Position numbers and translations under genes: made by a program | In this document: positions 26,454-36,260 of the stretch, in pieces | Position numbering within the stretch: the stretch's first letter is position 1 | Layout: each line of letters begins with the position of its first letter | Notes under the pieces: model-generated | Databases searched by the model: none | What the model saw: the letters and a program-made list of their open reading frames with translations, nothing else | What the model was told of the DNA's origin: nothing | NCBI RefSeq assembly: GCF_006716115.1 | Contig: NZ_VFOO01000001.1 | Span: 930,001 to 994,000 of the forward strand | Origin: Subtercola boreus | GTDB lineage: Bacteria; Actinomycetota; Actinomycetes; Actinomycetales; Microbacteriaceae | DNA length: 64,000 nt | Direction of reading: 5' to 3'

Positions 26454-28442
26454 TCAGCTCACGTGCACGGCGGGGCGCAGCTTCACGTTCTTCTCCGCCT
26501 CACGCAGCACCTCGCGGGTGACGGGGGCGACTTCGCCGCCGCCCGTGATGAGGAAGCGGAGCATGTTCGACACCGGGTTGCCCTCCGTCCACTCGAAGTA
26601 GATCTCGGGCACCACCCCCGTCTCGTCGCGGATGGTCAGCAGCACGACGGCGAGCGTGTTGGGCACATTGCCGCTCCGCACCTCGAGCACCCGGTAGCCG
26701 TGCTTGGTGACGCCGCGCACGACCAGGTCCTCTTCGAAGTTCGACGAGTCGGCCGGGCAGACCTCGATGAAGATGATCTTCGCCGAGGTGGGAATGTGGC
26801 TGTCGTGTCGCTCTTCCTTGTTCTTGATGCGGTACTCGAGCGCGCTGCCGTCGTCGGGCTCGTTCGCGATCAGGTGGATGACCTTCCGCTCCGCATCGGC
26901 CCGGAGGAACTCCAGCGCGGTTCCGTCGAGCGTCACCGAGGTGGCCCGCAGCTGGAAGGATCGCTGCACGCGGGAGACCAGCGACACCACGAGGATCGCC
27001 AGGATGAAGAGGGCAGCGATCCGCACGCCGTCGGGCCGCTCGAAGACGTTGGCGACGGTCGTGTAGAGGAACACCAGCGAGACGATGCCGAAACCGACCG
27101 TGCGCTTCCGCTGGCGCTGGCGCCGGGCCGACAGTGTGACGGCGACCGAGGCCGAGGTGATGAGCACGAGCACGCCCGTCGCGTAGGCCCCACCCTGGGC
27201 ATCCACATTGGCCTTGAACGCGAGCGTGATGATGAAGGCGATGCCGGTGAAGACGAGCACGAGAGGCCGCACCGCGCGAACCCACTGCGGTGCCATGCCG
27301 TAGCGGGGCAGGTAGCGCGGCACGAGGTTCAGGAGGCCCGCCATGGCCGATGCCCCGGCGAACCACAGGATGGCGATGGTCGAGATGTCGTAGACCGTTC
27401 CGAACGCACTGCCGAGGTACTCGTGGGCGAGGAAGGCGAGAGCCCGGCCGTTTGCTTCGCCGCCGGGCTGGAACTCGGCCTGCGGTATCAGCAGGGTGGT
27501 CACGAAGCTCGACGTGATGAGGAAGGTGCTCATGATGAGGGCGGCCGTCGTCAGCAGGCGCCAGGTGCCCCGGATGCGCCCGGCCGGGTTCTCGGGAGTG
27601 TCGCCCGGGCTGCCCGTGATCTGCGGCATCACGGCGACACCGGTCTCGAAACCCGAGAGGCCGAGCGCGAGCTTCGGGAAGACGATCAACGCGATGCCGA
27701 CCATGACCAGGGGGTTTCCGTGCTGGGCGTTCAGCGCTTCCCACCAGTTCGTGATCACCACCGTGTTCTCGAAGACGTGGATGATCGACACGAGTACCAC
27801 CACGAAGTTCAGCACCAGGTAGACCGCGACGAGCACGGTGGCGATGCCGATGGCCTCCTTGAACCCGCGGATGAACACCGCCCCGAGCAGCGCCACGAGA
27901 ACGAGGGTGATGATCACCTCGTTGCCGTGGAACCACGACGGCGCGAACGGATTCTCGATGGCGTGCGCTGAGGCGTCGGCGGCCGAGAGGGTGATGGTGA
28001 TCATGAAGTCGGTGGCCGCGAAGCCGAGCAGCACCAGCACGAAGAGTTTGCCGCCCCACCACGGCAACAGCCGCTCGAGCATGGCGATCGAACCCTCGCC
28101 CTTGAAACTCTCCCGGGCGACCCGGCGGTACACCGGCAGCGCGCCGAACAGCGTGAGCAGCAGCAGCACGATCGTGGCGAACGGCGAGAGCAGCCCGGCC
28201 GCGAGGGCGGCGATCGCGGGCTGGTAGCCGAGGGTCGAGAAGTAGTCGACGCCGGTGAGGCACATGACCCGCCACCAGGAGTGCGTCTTCTCGACCTTGA
28301 CCCCGTAGGAACCCTGGTAGCGCCCGGACTGGTCGACCAGGCCCTGCAGGAGCCACTGTCGCACGCGGCCGTGCGGCTTGTCGTCCGGATCGGCGACCAC
28401 GTGGTGCCGGGCGTTCGCCTGGTCGGTCTCAGGTGCAGGCAT
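26454..28442 (-). CDS. APC-superfamily amino acid permease-like transporter
   Basis: A 662-residue membrane protein. About twelve hydrophobic helices occupy residues 60-490 (for example [20 protein letters not shown] and [20 protein letters not shown]). A hydrophilic C-terminal domain of about 170 residues lies in the cytosol. The first helix region [15 protein letters not shown] resembles the unwound substrate-binding helix of APC permeases. I chose the ATG at 28442 because AGAGG lies 6 bases upstream; the ATG at 28448 abuts it directly. Substrate unknown; potassium or amino acids are both possible for this subgroup. Confidence 0.85.
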   Translation of the reverse strand: MPAPETDQANARHHVVADPDDKPHGRVRQWLLQGLVDQSGRYQGSYGVKVEKTHSWWRVMCLTGVDYFSTLGYQPAIAALAAGLLSPFATIVLLLLTLFGALPVYRRVARESFKGEGSIAMLERLLPWWGGKLFVLVLLGFAATDFMITITLSAADASAHAIENPFAPSWFHGNEVIITLVLVALLGAVFIRGFKEAIGIATVLVAVYLVLNFVVVLVSIIHVFENTVVITNWWEALNAQHGNPLVMVGIALIVFPKLALGLSGFETGVAVMPQITGSPGDTPENPAGRIRGTWRLLTTAALIMSTFLITSSFVTTLLIPQAEFQPGGEANGRALAFLAHEYLGSAFGTVYDISTIAILWFAGASAMAGLLNLVPRYLPRYGMAPQWVRAVRPLVLVFTGIAFIITLAFKANVDAQGGAYATGVLVLITSASVAVTLSARRQRQRKRTVGFGIVSLVFLYTTVANVFERPDGVRIAALFILAILVVSLVSRVQRSFQLRATSVTLDGTALEFLRADAERKVIHLIANEPDDGSALEYRIKNKEERHDSHIPTSAKIIFIEVCPADSSNFEEDLVVRGVTKHGYRVLEVRSGNVPNTLAVVLLTIRDETGVVPEIYFEWTEGNPVSNMLRFLITGGGEVAPVTREVLREAEKNVKLRPAVHVS

Positions 28443-28472
28443 GGTCATCCTCTGGGCGGGTGGAGGGTTCAG

Positions 28473-28505
28473 GAGTCAGTGCAGGTTAGAGAGTCAGTGC
28501 AGGTT
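28473..28505. repeat. Tandem 15-bp duplication, period 18
   Basis: GAGTCAGTGCAGGTT occurs at 28473-28487 and again at 28491-28505, separated by AGA. The second copy includes the stop of the hydrolase-like gene on the minus strand, so the repeat duplicates that gene's end. Confidence 0.9.
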
Positions 28506-29402
28506 CCACGCGGGTACGACGTCGAATCCGTCGGCAACGATACCGCGCTCGAGGAACGCCACCAGATCGTCGAGCGCACGGCTGGAACTCCGCACAGCAC
28601 GCGGGTACTCTGTCCAGTCGAGGCGCTGGGGCGGGTAGGCGATGGCGCGCACCGCGACACCCGATTCGCGGAGCAGTTCGACGAGGTTCTGCGAGGGGTC
28701 GCTACGGCTCGTCGCACGGTCGCCGTACTGTTGCACCAGGGTGGCCGGGAGCTCGCCGAGACGCGCCACGAGCGAGGTGCGGAGGGCATCCTCCGTGGCG
28801 GGCGGTCCCGCGATGAGGGCGAAGTCGGGGGAGATCAACGCCTGCCTCTGGATGACCGGCTCACCGGCATCGCGGGCGCGCATCGCCGTGCGAGCAGCGA
28901 GGGCCCCGCCCGTGCCGACGCCGAGCAGCGCCACTTTCGGGGCTGCGCCTGCAGCACCCGGGCCACCTGCAGTACCCTCAGCACCCGCAGCACCCTCGCC
29001 ACCCGCAGCGCGCTGCACCGCGATCGCGCGGAGCAGGGCCTCGAACGCCGCCTCGCGGTCATCGAGCACCGACGCGGGCAGCTGCACCGTCGTCACCGCC
29101 AGCGGAAGCCTCCGGGCGAGGGAACCGGCGAGCCAGTCTCCGCTCCGCCGGCCGCGCGCGGCGACCGCACTGGCGTCGGTGAAGAACACCACGAGGGGTG
29201 CATCCGGTCCCGCACCGCCGACGCGCTCGAACCGCCGGAGGCGCACCGCGTCGAAAGGCGGTGCCAGCATCTCGTCGCGCACGTCGACGCCGCGCACCCG
29301 CCGCCCGGCGGAGAGGCCGCGCACGAACGGCACATGCTCGATCGCCCAGGCGGCCCCGCTCCTGCCCCCGGTTCCTTCGCCCTGCTGCGCCTCAGAACTC
29401 AT
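28494..29402 (-). CDS. Alpha/beta-hydrolase-like protein with degenerate nucleophile site
   Basis: A 302-residue protein with the general layout of an alpha/beta hydrolase: LVVFFTDASAV in the oxyanion region, then a nucleophile-elbow-like VALLGVGTGGALAAR, then a C-terminal helix. The elbow reads G-V-G-T-G and lacks the usual serine, so classical hydrolase activity is doubtful. A Gly/Ala-rich low-complexity linker (about residues 134-155) is encoded by short CAGCACCC-like repeats. A TATCGT box lies 8 bases before the ATG. Family assignment is moderate. Confidence 0.65.
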   Translation of the reverse strand: MSSEAQQGEGTGGRSGAAWAIEHVPFVRGLSAGRRVRGVDVRDEMLAPPFDAVRLRRFERVGGAGPDAPLVVFFTDASAVAARGRRSGDWLAGSLARRLPLAVTTVQLPASVLDDREAAFEALLRAIAVQRAAGGEGAAGAEGTAGGPGAAGAAPKVALLGVGTGGALAARTAMRARDAGEPVIQRQALISPDFALIAGPPATEDALRTSLVARLGELPATLVQQYGDRATSRSDPSQNLVELLRESGVAVRAIAYPPQRLDWTEYPRAVRSSSRALDDLVAFLERGIVADGFDVVPAWNLH

Positions 29403-29420
29403 CGGGACTCACGATACCCG

Positions 29421-31169
29421 TCAGGATCTGTTGCGGGTCACCGTCGACGTGTCGAGAGCGAGTTCCTCGGCATCCAGTCCCTGCAGCACACTCCGCATGA
29501 CCTCCTCGTCGAGGTCGCCGGAGTTCCGCTGGTGCAGCACGATCGACCGGCGGTAGTCGATGAGTTCCCGCCGCAGCGAGGTGAGCTGGGGGCCGCTCAG
29601 CCGCGGCTTCTCCGCTTCAGCCGTGTCGATGTCGGGAGCGTCGATGTCCTGCTGGTCGAGTTCGTTCTCTTCGAGCAGCACAGTCACCTGGCGTTCGTAT
29701 TGCCGCTTCAGGATGGCGATCGACTCGTCAAGCTGCTCGAAGCCGTACTTCTTGCCCCATTCGTCGCGGTGCTGGTCGATGTAGTCGTTGGTCTCCCGCA
29801 CGCTCAGTTCGAACACCCGCACCTCCTCGACGCTGTCGCGGTCGTCCTGTCCGCGGTCGATCACGTCCAGCCGGCGAATGACCCGCGGCAGGCTGAGTCC
29901 CTGCAGCAGAAGCGTGCCGACCGTGACACAGAACGCGACGAGGATGATCGTCTCGCGTCCGGCGAAGTCGCCGGACATCACCATGGTGGGCACCGCTGCG
30001 GCCGATGCGAGGGTGACGACACCGCGCATCCCGGTCCACGAGATGACGACCAGTTCGCGCCAGCTCAGTTCGGGTTCGGGTCCCGCGTCGAGCTTCCTGA
30101 GCACCGGCAGTCTCCGGAGTCTCTGGATGACCGGCTGCCGCCCGAGGTTCTGGATGACCGGCAGACGCCGGAACGCACGCCGCTGCAGGCGCGGCCGATA
30201 GTAGGCCGCGAACACGAAGACCGGCCGCACGAGCAGCACCGTCACGAACACCGCCGCGGCCAGCATGACGGACGGCCCGAGCCCCAGCGAACCGGTGGCG
30301 ACATCGCCGAACACGTCTGCCACCTGGAGCCCGATCAGGGCGAACACGAAGCCTTCGAGCAGTAGATCGATCGAGGCCCAGACCGGGCGTTCCTGGAGCC
30401 TCGTCCGGTAACCCGTCTTCGGTGAGTTGTAGCCGACGAACAGCCCGGCGGCGACGACCGCGAGTACGCCCGATCCGCCGAGGGCCTCTCCGGCCGCGTA
30501 GGCACCGAACGGCACGAGCAGGCCGAGCGTCGTACCGACCACCGAATCTGGGACGTGCATCCGCACGAACTGCACCACGACACCGATGGCGAGCCCGACG
30601 GCGACCCCCACGACGATGGCGAGCACGAACATCCAGAGCACGCCGCCGAAGCTCAGTGCGCCGCCGGCGAGGATCCCGAGGAACACTTTGAAGAGAGTCA
30701 GCGAGGCGGCGTCGTTGATCAGGCTCTCGCCCGAGAGCACCGTCATCACCCGGCGCGGCAGTCCGAGGCGCCGGCCGATGGACGACGCCGAGACCGCGTC
30801 GGGGGGTGAGACGACAGCTCCGAGCAGCAGCGCTCCCGGGAGGGTGAGGGCGGGCACGAGCCACCAGGCGACCAACCCGACGACGAGCGCAGTGACCACG
30901 ACGAGCCCGATGCCGAGCCGCCGGATCTGGCGGAGGCTCTGGGAGAAGTTCTGGAACGAGACGTCGAGCGCTGCCGAATAGAGAAGGGGCGGCAGGATGA
31001 CCGACAGCACGACCTCGGAATCGATCTCCACGCTCGGCACAGCGGGGATGAAGGAGACCCCGAGCGCGACCGCGACCACCAGCAGCGGGGCCGGCCAGCC
31101 GCGCCAGCGCGCGAACGCGCTCACGGCGAGCGAGCCCGCGAGGATGAGCAGGAGTTCAGCGGGGTCCAT
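29421..31169 (-). CDS. Na+/H+ antiporter, CPA1/NhaP family
   Basis: A 582-residue cation:proton antiporter. About twelve membrane helices span the first 415 residues, with GAVVSPPDAVSASSIGRRLG and LSGESLINDAASLTLF, the conserved cation-binding helices of CPA1 proteins. A charged cytosolic tail of about 130 residues follows, containing coiled-coil-like EQLDESIAILKRQYERQV. It exchanges intracellular Na+ or K+ for H+ in pH and salt homeostasis. A TAGGGT box lies 8 bases upstream of the ATG. Confidence 0.92.
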   Translation of the reverse strand: MDPAELLLILAGSLAVSAFARWRGWPAPLLVVAVALGVSFIPAVPSVEIDSEVVLSVILPPLLYSAALDVSFQNFSQSLRQIRRLGIGLVVVTALVVGLVAWWLVPALTLPGALLLGAVVSPPDAVSASSIGRRLGLPRRVMTVLSGESLINDAASLTLFKVFLGILAGGALSFGGVLWMFVLAIVVGVAVGLAIGVVVQFVRMHVPDSVVGTTLGLLVPFGAYAAGEALGGSGVLAVVAAGLFVGYNSPKTGYRTRLQERPVWASIDLLLEGFVFALIGLQVADVFGDVATGSLGLGPSVMLAAAVFVTVLLVRPVFVFAAYYRPRLQRRAFRRLPVIQNLGRQPVIQRLRRLPVLRKLDAGPEPELSWRELVVISWTGMRGVVTLASAAAVPTMVMSGDFAGRETIILVAFCVTVGTLLLQGLSLPRVIRRLDVIDRGQDDRDSVEEVRVFELSVRETNDYIDQHRDEWGKKYGFEQLDESIAILKRQYERQVTVLLEENELDQQDIDAPDIDTAEAEKPRLSGPQLTSLRRELIDYRRSIVLHQRNSGDLDEEVMRSVLQGLDAEELALDTSTVTRNRS

Positions 31170-31206
31170 GATCCCTCACCCTAGGTTCCGAGGCGGTGCA
31201 GGAGAA

Positions 31207-32709
31207 TCAGTTGACAGCGACCCGTTCCGCGTCTGCTGCGCGCACGAACGGGATGCTCGCCGTCACGGCGGGCACCTCGTGCTTCGGCAGCAGGAACGCC
31301 AGGATCGTGCCGACCAGCGCCACGACCGCGGCGATGATGAAGCAGAGCTGGAACGAGGCAGCGGCCGGGATCGCGTGTCCGTTCACGACAACGGCGTTCG
31401 AGGCGAGGATGAGCCCGAGCACCGCCGCGGCGACCGTGGAGCCGAGCGTCCGCATCACCGAGTTGAGACCGTTCGCGGCTGCCGTCTCGTTGGCAGGCAC
31501 GGCACGCATGATGAGCGTCGGCATGGCGGCGTAGGCGAAACCCACGCCGAGGCCGGTGATCGTGGCGATCAGCACGGCGTGCCACACCTCCGTCATGAGG
31601 CCCACGGCCAGCGCGTAGGCGATCACGATGAAGATGCCGCCCAACACCAGGCTCGTACGGGGTCCCCGCGCCGCGCTGAGCCGTGCGGCGACCGGCGAGA
31701 GGAAGAACATCACGAGGCCGCTGGGGGTGAGACAGAGGCTCGCGACGAGCAGGGTCTGGCCGAGGCCCACGCCGGTGTCGGTGGGCGACTCGAGAAGCTG
31801 CGGGAGCACGGCGGCACTGGCGAAGAAGGCGAAACCGACGGTGATCGAGGCGAGGTTCGTGAGCAGCACCGTGCGGCGGGCTGCGATCCGGAGGTCGACA
31901 AGAGGGTTGCTGGTGCGCAGTTCGTAGACGCCGAACACGAGCAGCACGAGCACACCGCCCGCGAGCATCCCGATCGTCAGCAGGCTGCCCCAGCCCCACT
32001 CGCCGCCCTTCGAGACGGCAAGCAGGATGCCCACCAGCCCGATCGCGAACAGCACAGCGCCGACGAAGTCGAACGAGCCGCCGCTCCGGAGGGTGCTCAC
32101 GGGCACGATGCTCCAGACAAGCAGGAGTGCCACCACGGCGAGCAGCCCCGACAGCCAGAACAGGAAGTGCCAATCGAGGTTCTGCGCGATGAGGGCTGAG
32201 ATCGGCAGCCCCACGGCGCCGCCGATGCCGAGTGTGGCGCTCACGAGCGCAACGGCGCCGCCGAGGCGTTTCGGGTGCAGCACGTCGCGGAGGATGCTCA
32301 CGCCGAGGGCGATCACACCGAGCCCGGTGCCCTGCAGCACGCGCCCGACGATCATCAGCAGAATGTCGTTCGAGAGAGCGCAGACGATCGAACCCACCAG
32401 CAGCAGGGCCAGCAGCGCGATGACGACGCGGCGCTTGCCGAACATGTCGCCGAGGCGCCCGCTGATCGGAGTCGAGATGGCGGCGGCGAGCAGTGTCGCC
32501 GTCAGCACCCAGGTTGCGTTCGACGGCGTGGTGTTGAGCAGCTGGGGCAGCTGCGGCACGATGGGTGTCACGAGCGTCTGCATGAAGGCTGCGATGAGGC
32601 CGGTGAAGGCGAGTGTGGCGATGATGGCGCGTTCGCTCGGCGGCTTGGTGAGGCGTCGTTTCTCGCGTTCGGTCAGGATGCCCGGAGGGCTGGTCTGGGC
32701 ACTGGTCAC
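31207..32709 (-). CDS. MFS drug transporter, DHA2-like
   Basis: A 500-residue major facilitator protein with about 14 predicted membrane helices. Motif A is ISGRLGDMFGKRRV (about residue 80) and the antiporter-type motif C region is GTGLGVIALGVSI. Length and helix count fit the DHA2 drug:H+ antiporters. Starts at a GTG at 32709. It is divergent from the Gfo/Idh/MocA gene across 55 bases that contain a palindrome. Substrate unknown. Confidence 0.9.
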   Translation of the reverse strand: MTSAQTSPPGILTEREKRRLTKPPSERAIIATLAFTGLIAAFMQTLVTPIVPQLPQLLNTTPSNATWVLTATLLAAAISTPISGRLGDMFGKRRVVIALLALLLVGSIVCALSNDILLMIVGRVLQGTGLGVIALGVSILRDVLHPKRLGGAVALVSATLGIGGAVGLPISALIAQNLDWHFLFWLSGLLAVVALLLVWSIVPVSTLRSGGSFDFVGAVLFAIGLVGILLAVSKGGEWGWGSLLTIGMLAGGVLVLLVFGVYELRTSNPLVDLRIAARRTVLLTNLASITVGFAFFASAAVLPQLLESPTDTGVGLGQTLLVASLCLTPSGLVMFFLSPVAARLSAARGPRTSLVLGGIFIVIAYALAVGLMTEVWHAVLIATITGLGVGFAYAAMPTLIMRAVPANETAAANGLNSVMRTLGSTVAAAVLGLILASNAVVVNGHAIPAAASFQLCFIIAAVVALVGTILAFLLPKHEVPAVTASIPFVRAADAERVAVN

Positions 32710-32743
32710 TGATGGCAGAACGCTGGGAACGGGCTGGGTATTC

Positions 32744-32761
32744 CCAACTGGTTAGTGTTGG
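32744..32761. promoter_or_regulatory. Palindrome overlapping leaderless promoter in divergent region
   Basis: CCAAC (32744-32748) and GTTGG (32757-32761) form an inverted repeat that covers TAGTGT (32753-32758), the likely -10 box of the gene starting at 32765 (6-base spacer). An operator controlling the MFS/oxidoreductase pair is possible. Confidence 0.35.
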
Positions 32762-32764
32762 TGC

Positions 32765-33889
32765 ATGAACCACTTGGCCTCCCCGCACGGCGCCCCGCCG
32801 CACGACGCTCCGCCGATCCGCACGGCCCTGCTGGGCTTCGGTCTCTCCGGGCGGGTCTTCCACGCCCCCTTCCTCGAGGCATCCGACGCCTTCGTCTTGA
32901 GCGTCATCGTCACCGGGGACCCCGGCAGGCAGGCCGAGGCCCGGCGGCTGCATCCGGATGCCCGCATCCTCGCCACCCCGGCGGAGCTGTTCGAGGCACC
33001 GGGCGACATCGACCTCGTGGTGATCGGTACCCCGCCGGCCAGCCACTTCGGGTTGGCGCTGGCCGCGATCCAGGCGGGGATCGCCGTGCTCGTCGACAAG
33101 CCGTTCGCGGTGACCACTGCGGAGGGGGAGCAGCTGATCACTCTCGCCGACGAGCGCGGAGTGCCGTTGACCGTGTTCCAGAACCGGCGCTTCGATGCCG
33201 ACTACCTCACCGTGAAGAAGCTGGTCGACGACGGCCGGTTGGCGGGAGTGACCCGGTTCGAGTCGAGGTTCGAGGGGTTCAAGCCCGAAGGCGCCCGCGC
33301 GTGGAAGGCCGACGCCACGATCGCCGAGGGTGGCGGCATCCTGTTCGACCTCGGCACCCACGTGATCGACCAGGCCCTGCAGCTCTTCGGCCCGGCCGAG
33401 GTCGCCTACTCGGAGGTGGCGACCCGCCACCCGCGCTCGAGCGCCCCCGACGATGCGTTCCTGGTGCTGCAGCACGCGTCCGGGGTAACCAGCCACCTCT
33501 GGATGAACTCGCTCGCCGCCCAGCCGGGTGCCCGCTTCCGTGTGCTGACCCCGCAGACGGCCTACACGAAGTGGGGGCTCGACGGGCAGGAGGCCGCGTT
33601 GAAGGGCGGCGCGCTGCCCGGCGACGACGGGTTCGGTGCCGAACCGCCCTCCACCTGGGGCGTGCTCGGCGTCGAATCCGCGAACGGGGATGGCCCCCAG
33701 CCCGTCGCCCCCGAGCGCGGCGACTACGCCGGGTTCTACCGTCTGCTCGGTGAGGCGCTGGCCACGGGCGGGCCGTTGCCGGTCGACCCGCGCGACGCGC
33801 TCCGCGTGATCGGGCTGATCGAGGAGGTGCACCGCACCAAGCTCGACAGGGGCGAGCCAGGCGAGGCAGCCGAGCAGCCGAACGCGTAG
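32765..33889 (+). CDS. Gfo/Idh/MocA family oxidoreductase
   Basis: A 374-residue NAD(P)-dependent sugar or cyclitol dehydrogenase. The Rossmann loop LLGFGLSGRVFHAPFLE (about residue 22) is that of the MocA-like YdgJ/MviM branch. LVDKPFAVTTAEGEQL contains the conserved EKP-type lysine, and GGGILFDLGTHVIDQALQLF contains the catalytic histidine of the C-terminal domain. The next gene's promoter box overlaps its stop codon. Substrate unknown. Confidence 0.93.
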   Translation: MNHLASPHGAPPHDAPPIRTALLGFGLSGRVFHAPFLEASDAFVLSVIVTGDPGRQAEARRLHPDARILATPAELFEAPGDIDLVVIGTPPASHFGLALAAIQAGIAVLVDKPFAVTTAEGEQLITLADERGVPLTVFQNRRFDADYLTVKKLVDDGRLAGVTRFESRFEGFKPEGARAWKADATIAEGGGILFDLGTHVIDQALQLFGPAEVAYSEVATRHPRSSAPDDAFLVLQHASGVTSHLWMNSLAAQPGARFRVLTPQTAYTKWGLDGQEAALKGGALPGDDGFGAEPPSTWGVLGVESANGDGPQPVAPERGDYAGFYRLLGEALATGGPLPVDPRDALRVIGLIEEVHRTKLDRGEPGEAAEQPNA

Positions 33890-33892
33890 GGT
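33887..33892 (+). promoter_or_regulatory. -10 box TAGGGT of a leaderless start
   Basis: TAGGGT ends 6 bases before the ATG at 33899 and overlaps the TAG stop of the preceding gene. Confidence 0.45.
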
Positions 33893-33898
33893 TTTCGC

Positions 33899-34783
33899 AT
33901 GACAGACCTGCCTGCTTCCGACATCGACTCTTCGACGCGACTGCCGGTGATCGCTGTCACCGGGGCCACGGGGCACATCGGCGGCGGTGTCGCGCAGCGC
34001 CTCGACGCGGTCGGCCGGGCGTTCCGGATGATCGTGCGCGATGCGTCCCGCGCACCGGCGTTCGACTCGCTCGACGTCACCGTCGGCGTGACCGAGTACC
34101 GCGACCCGCACACCGCCCGGGCGGCGCTCGAGGGTGTCGACGTGCTCTTCATGGTCTCGGCCGCGGAATCGACCGACCGGGTCGCCGAACATGTGCAGTT
34201 CGTGCAGTCGGCCATCGACGTGGGCGTGAGCCACATTGTCTACACCTCGTTCGTCGGGGCGGGGCCCGACGCGAGCTTCACTCTGGCGCGCGACCACGGT
34301 GAGACCGAGGCGGCCATCCGGCAGAGCGGGATCGACTACACGTTCCTCCGCGACAACTTCTACCTCGACCTGCTGCCGCAGTGGGCCGACGAGAACGGTG
34401 TCATCCGCGGGCCGGCGGGGGAGGGCCGCATCGCCGCTGTCGCCCGCGACGACGTGGCGAATGTCGCGGCGAAGGTGCTGCTCGATCCGGCAGCGCACCG
34501 CGGCGCGGTCTACGCACTCACCGGTGGCGAGACGCTGAGCTTCGCCGAGGTCGCGAGCCGGGCCTCTGCCGCGACCGGTCGCCGCGTGAGCTTCGTCGAC
34601 GAGACCGTCGAGGAGGCGTACGCCTCCCGCGCCCACTTCGGCGCACCCGCGTTCATGGTCGACGCCTGGGTGAGCACCTACACGGGGGTGCGCGACGGCG
34701 AGCTCGAAACGATCTCGGGCGACGTGGAGCTACTCACCGGCCGCGCCCCCCGCACGCTCGAAGACGTGCTGGCGGGTCGCTGA
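33899..34783 (+). CDS. NmrA-like NAD(P)-binding protein, quinone-reductase type
   Basis: A 294-residue atypical SDR. TGATGHIGGGVAQRL is the glycine-rich loop (about residues 22-36), then RMIVRDASRAP and LFMVSAAESTDRV. The order matches NmrA/QorB-like NAD(P)H:quinone oxidoreductases, which lack the Tyr-x3-Lys dyad of classical SDRs. The carboxylesterase gene begins 3 bases after its stop, so they form one unit. Activity on quinones is family inference. Confidence 0.87.
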   Translation: MTDLPASDIDSSTRLPVIAVTGATGHIGGGVAQRLDAVGRAFRMIVRDASRAPAFDSLDVTVGVTEYRDPHTARAALEGVDVLFMVSAAESTDRVAEHVQFVQSAIDVGVSHIVYTSFVGAGPDASFTLARDHGETEAAIRQSGIDYTFLRDNFYLDLLPQWADENGVIRGPAGEGRIAAVARDDVANVAAKVLLDPAAHRGAVYALTGGETLSFAEVASRASAATGRRVSFVDETVEEAYASRAHFGAPAFMVDAWVSTYTGVRDGELETISGDVELLTGRAPRTLEDVLAGR

Positions 34784-34786
34784 GCC

Positions 34787-36241
34787 ATGACCGACGAGAC
34801 CGCGCTCGAGGCCGGCTTCCCCGCGGCCCCGGATGACGCACCGCGCATCGACGTGGCGACCCCGTCGGGCGTGCTCCGCGGCTCGGTGGAGGGCGGCATC
34901 CGGCACTTCCGCGGCATCCGCTACGCACGCGCCGAGCGTTTCGAAGCGCCGCAGCCGGAGGAGCCGTGGGAGGGCGTCCGCGATGCGCTGGCCGATGGCC
35001 CGATGTGCCCGCAGCCCCGGTTCGGCATGGTGATGCTCGCCCTGCCGAAGCGCATCCCGCCGATGAGCGAGGACTGCCTGTTCCTGAACATCACTGCCCC
35101 CGCTGCTCCCGGGGAGCCTGCGTGGCCCGGCATCGCGAGCGAACCGCTCCCGGTGATGGTCTGGATCCACGGCGGAGCGTATGTGAACGGCTCCGGCGGC
35201 GGGGAGATCTACGAGCCGAGCCGGCTGGTGCAGAACGGCGACGTGATCGTCGTGGGCATCAACTACCGGCTCGGCGTCTTCGGTTACCTGCCGATCGAGG
35301 GCGTCGCCCCGGCCAACCTCGGCGTGCAGGACCAGCTCGCCGCGCTCGCCTGGGTGCACGAGAACATCGCGGCCTTCGGCGGCGACCCCGACCGGGTCAC
35401 GCTGTTCGGACAGTCCGCCGGCGCCGACTCGATCGTCGAACTCCTCGCGATCCCCGAGGCCGACGAGTACTACGGTCGCGTCATCCTGCAGAGCGCTCCG
35501 CTCGGGCTGAACAAGGGGCGGGAGGCGATCGCGGCCCAGCTCGGTGCCTCGCTGGTCAGGGAGCTCGGGGAGCTGTCGCCAGCCGACGCCAGCGCAGACC
35601 AGCTCATCGATGCCCAACTGCGGGCCCCGCGGGGGCTGACCGGCGACCGCCTCACCGTCGGCATGCCGTACGCCCCGACGCCCGGGGTCTGGCCGATTGC
35701 GCCGGCAGCTGAGCGCGAATCTCGCCTCCGGCGTCGCGCGGCCGCCATCGACGTGCTGATCGGCTACACCCGCGACGATTTCACTCCGTTCCTCGGCAAC
35801 GTGGCGGCGCTCCGCGTGATGCAGGCGTCGCCGGCCCTCCGCCCGGCGACGATGCCCGTCTCGGGCGAGTTGACCCGCCGGGTGTTCGGCGCTCCCGCGA
35901 GAGACCTGGCCCGGCTCCTCGACGACGCCGGTGCGCGGGTGTTCACCTACCGCTTCGACTGGCGACCGAAGGGCACTCCCTGGGGCGCCTGCCACTGCAT
36001 CGACCTGCCCTTCGTCTGGGCCGACGAGGAGTTCTGGCGTGGGTCGCCGATGCTCGGCGGAGCCGTCTGGAGCGACCTCGAGCAGTTCGCCGTGGGCATC
36101 CAGCAGCAGTGGGCACGGTTCGCCCGCGAGGGCAGCCCGGCTGACACCTGGCCGGAGTTCGACGCGAAACGGATGATCGGGCGGAAGTTCACGCTCTCAC
36201 CGCGGTATGCGGCACGCACGACCTCGGTCGCGGGCTCCTGA
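34787..36241 (+). CDS. Type-B carboxylesterase
   Basis: A 484-residue alpha/beta hydrolase of the carboxylesterase B family. The oxyanion region is MVWIHGGAYVNGSGGG, the nucleophile motif FGQSAGADS, and EDCLFLNI near residue 88 is the family's second signature. The catalytic histidine is likely in WGACHCIDLPF. No signal peptide, so an intracellular esterase. It is cotranscribed with the NmrA-like gene. The natural ester substrate cannot be told. Confidence 0.92.
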   Translation: MTDETALEAGFPAAPDDAPRIDVATPSGVLRGSVEGGIRHFRGIRYARAERFEAPQPEEPWEGVRDALADGPMCPQPRFGMVMLALPKRIPPMSEDCLFLNITAPAAPGEPAWPGIASEPLPVMVWIHGGAYVNGSGGGEIYEPSRLVQNGDVIVVGINYRLGVFGYLPIEGVAPANLGVQDQLAALAWVHENIAAFGGDPDRVTLFGQSAGADSIVELLAIPEADEYYGRVILQSAPLGLNKGREAIAAQLGASLVRELGELSPADASADQLIDAQLRAPRGLTGDRLTVGMPYAPTPGVWPIAPAAERESRLRRRAAAIDVLIGYTRDDFTPFLGNVAALRVMQASPALRPATMPVSGELTRRVFGAPARDLARLLDDAGARVFTYRFDWRPKGTPWGACHCIDLPFVWADEEFWRGSPMLGGAVWSDLEQFAVGIQQQWARFAREGSPADTWPEFDAKRMIGRKFTLSPRYAARTTSVAGS

Positions 36242-36248
36242 ACCGTTC

Positions 36249-36254
36249 TACGAT
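36249..36254 (+). promoter_or_regulatory. -10 box TACGAT of a leaderless start
   Basis: TACGAT ends 6 bases before the ATG at 36261. Confidence 0.4.
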
Positions 36255-36260
36255 GAGGGC

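Noticed and set aside
31181-34636. Very long minus-strand reading frame (over 1,100 codons)
   Set aside because: It lies antisense to well-supported genes and its translation is low-complexity Arg/Pro/Ala, typical of shadow frames in high-GC DNA.
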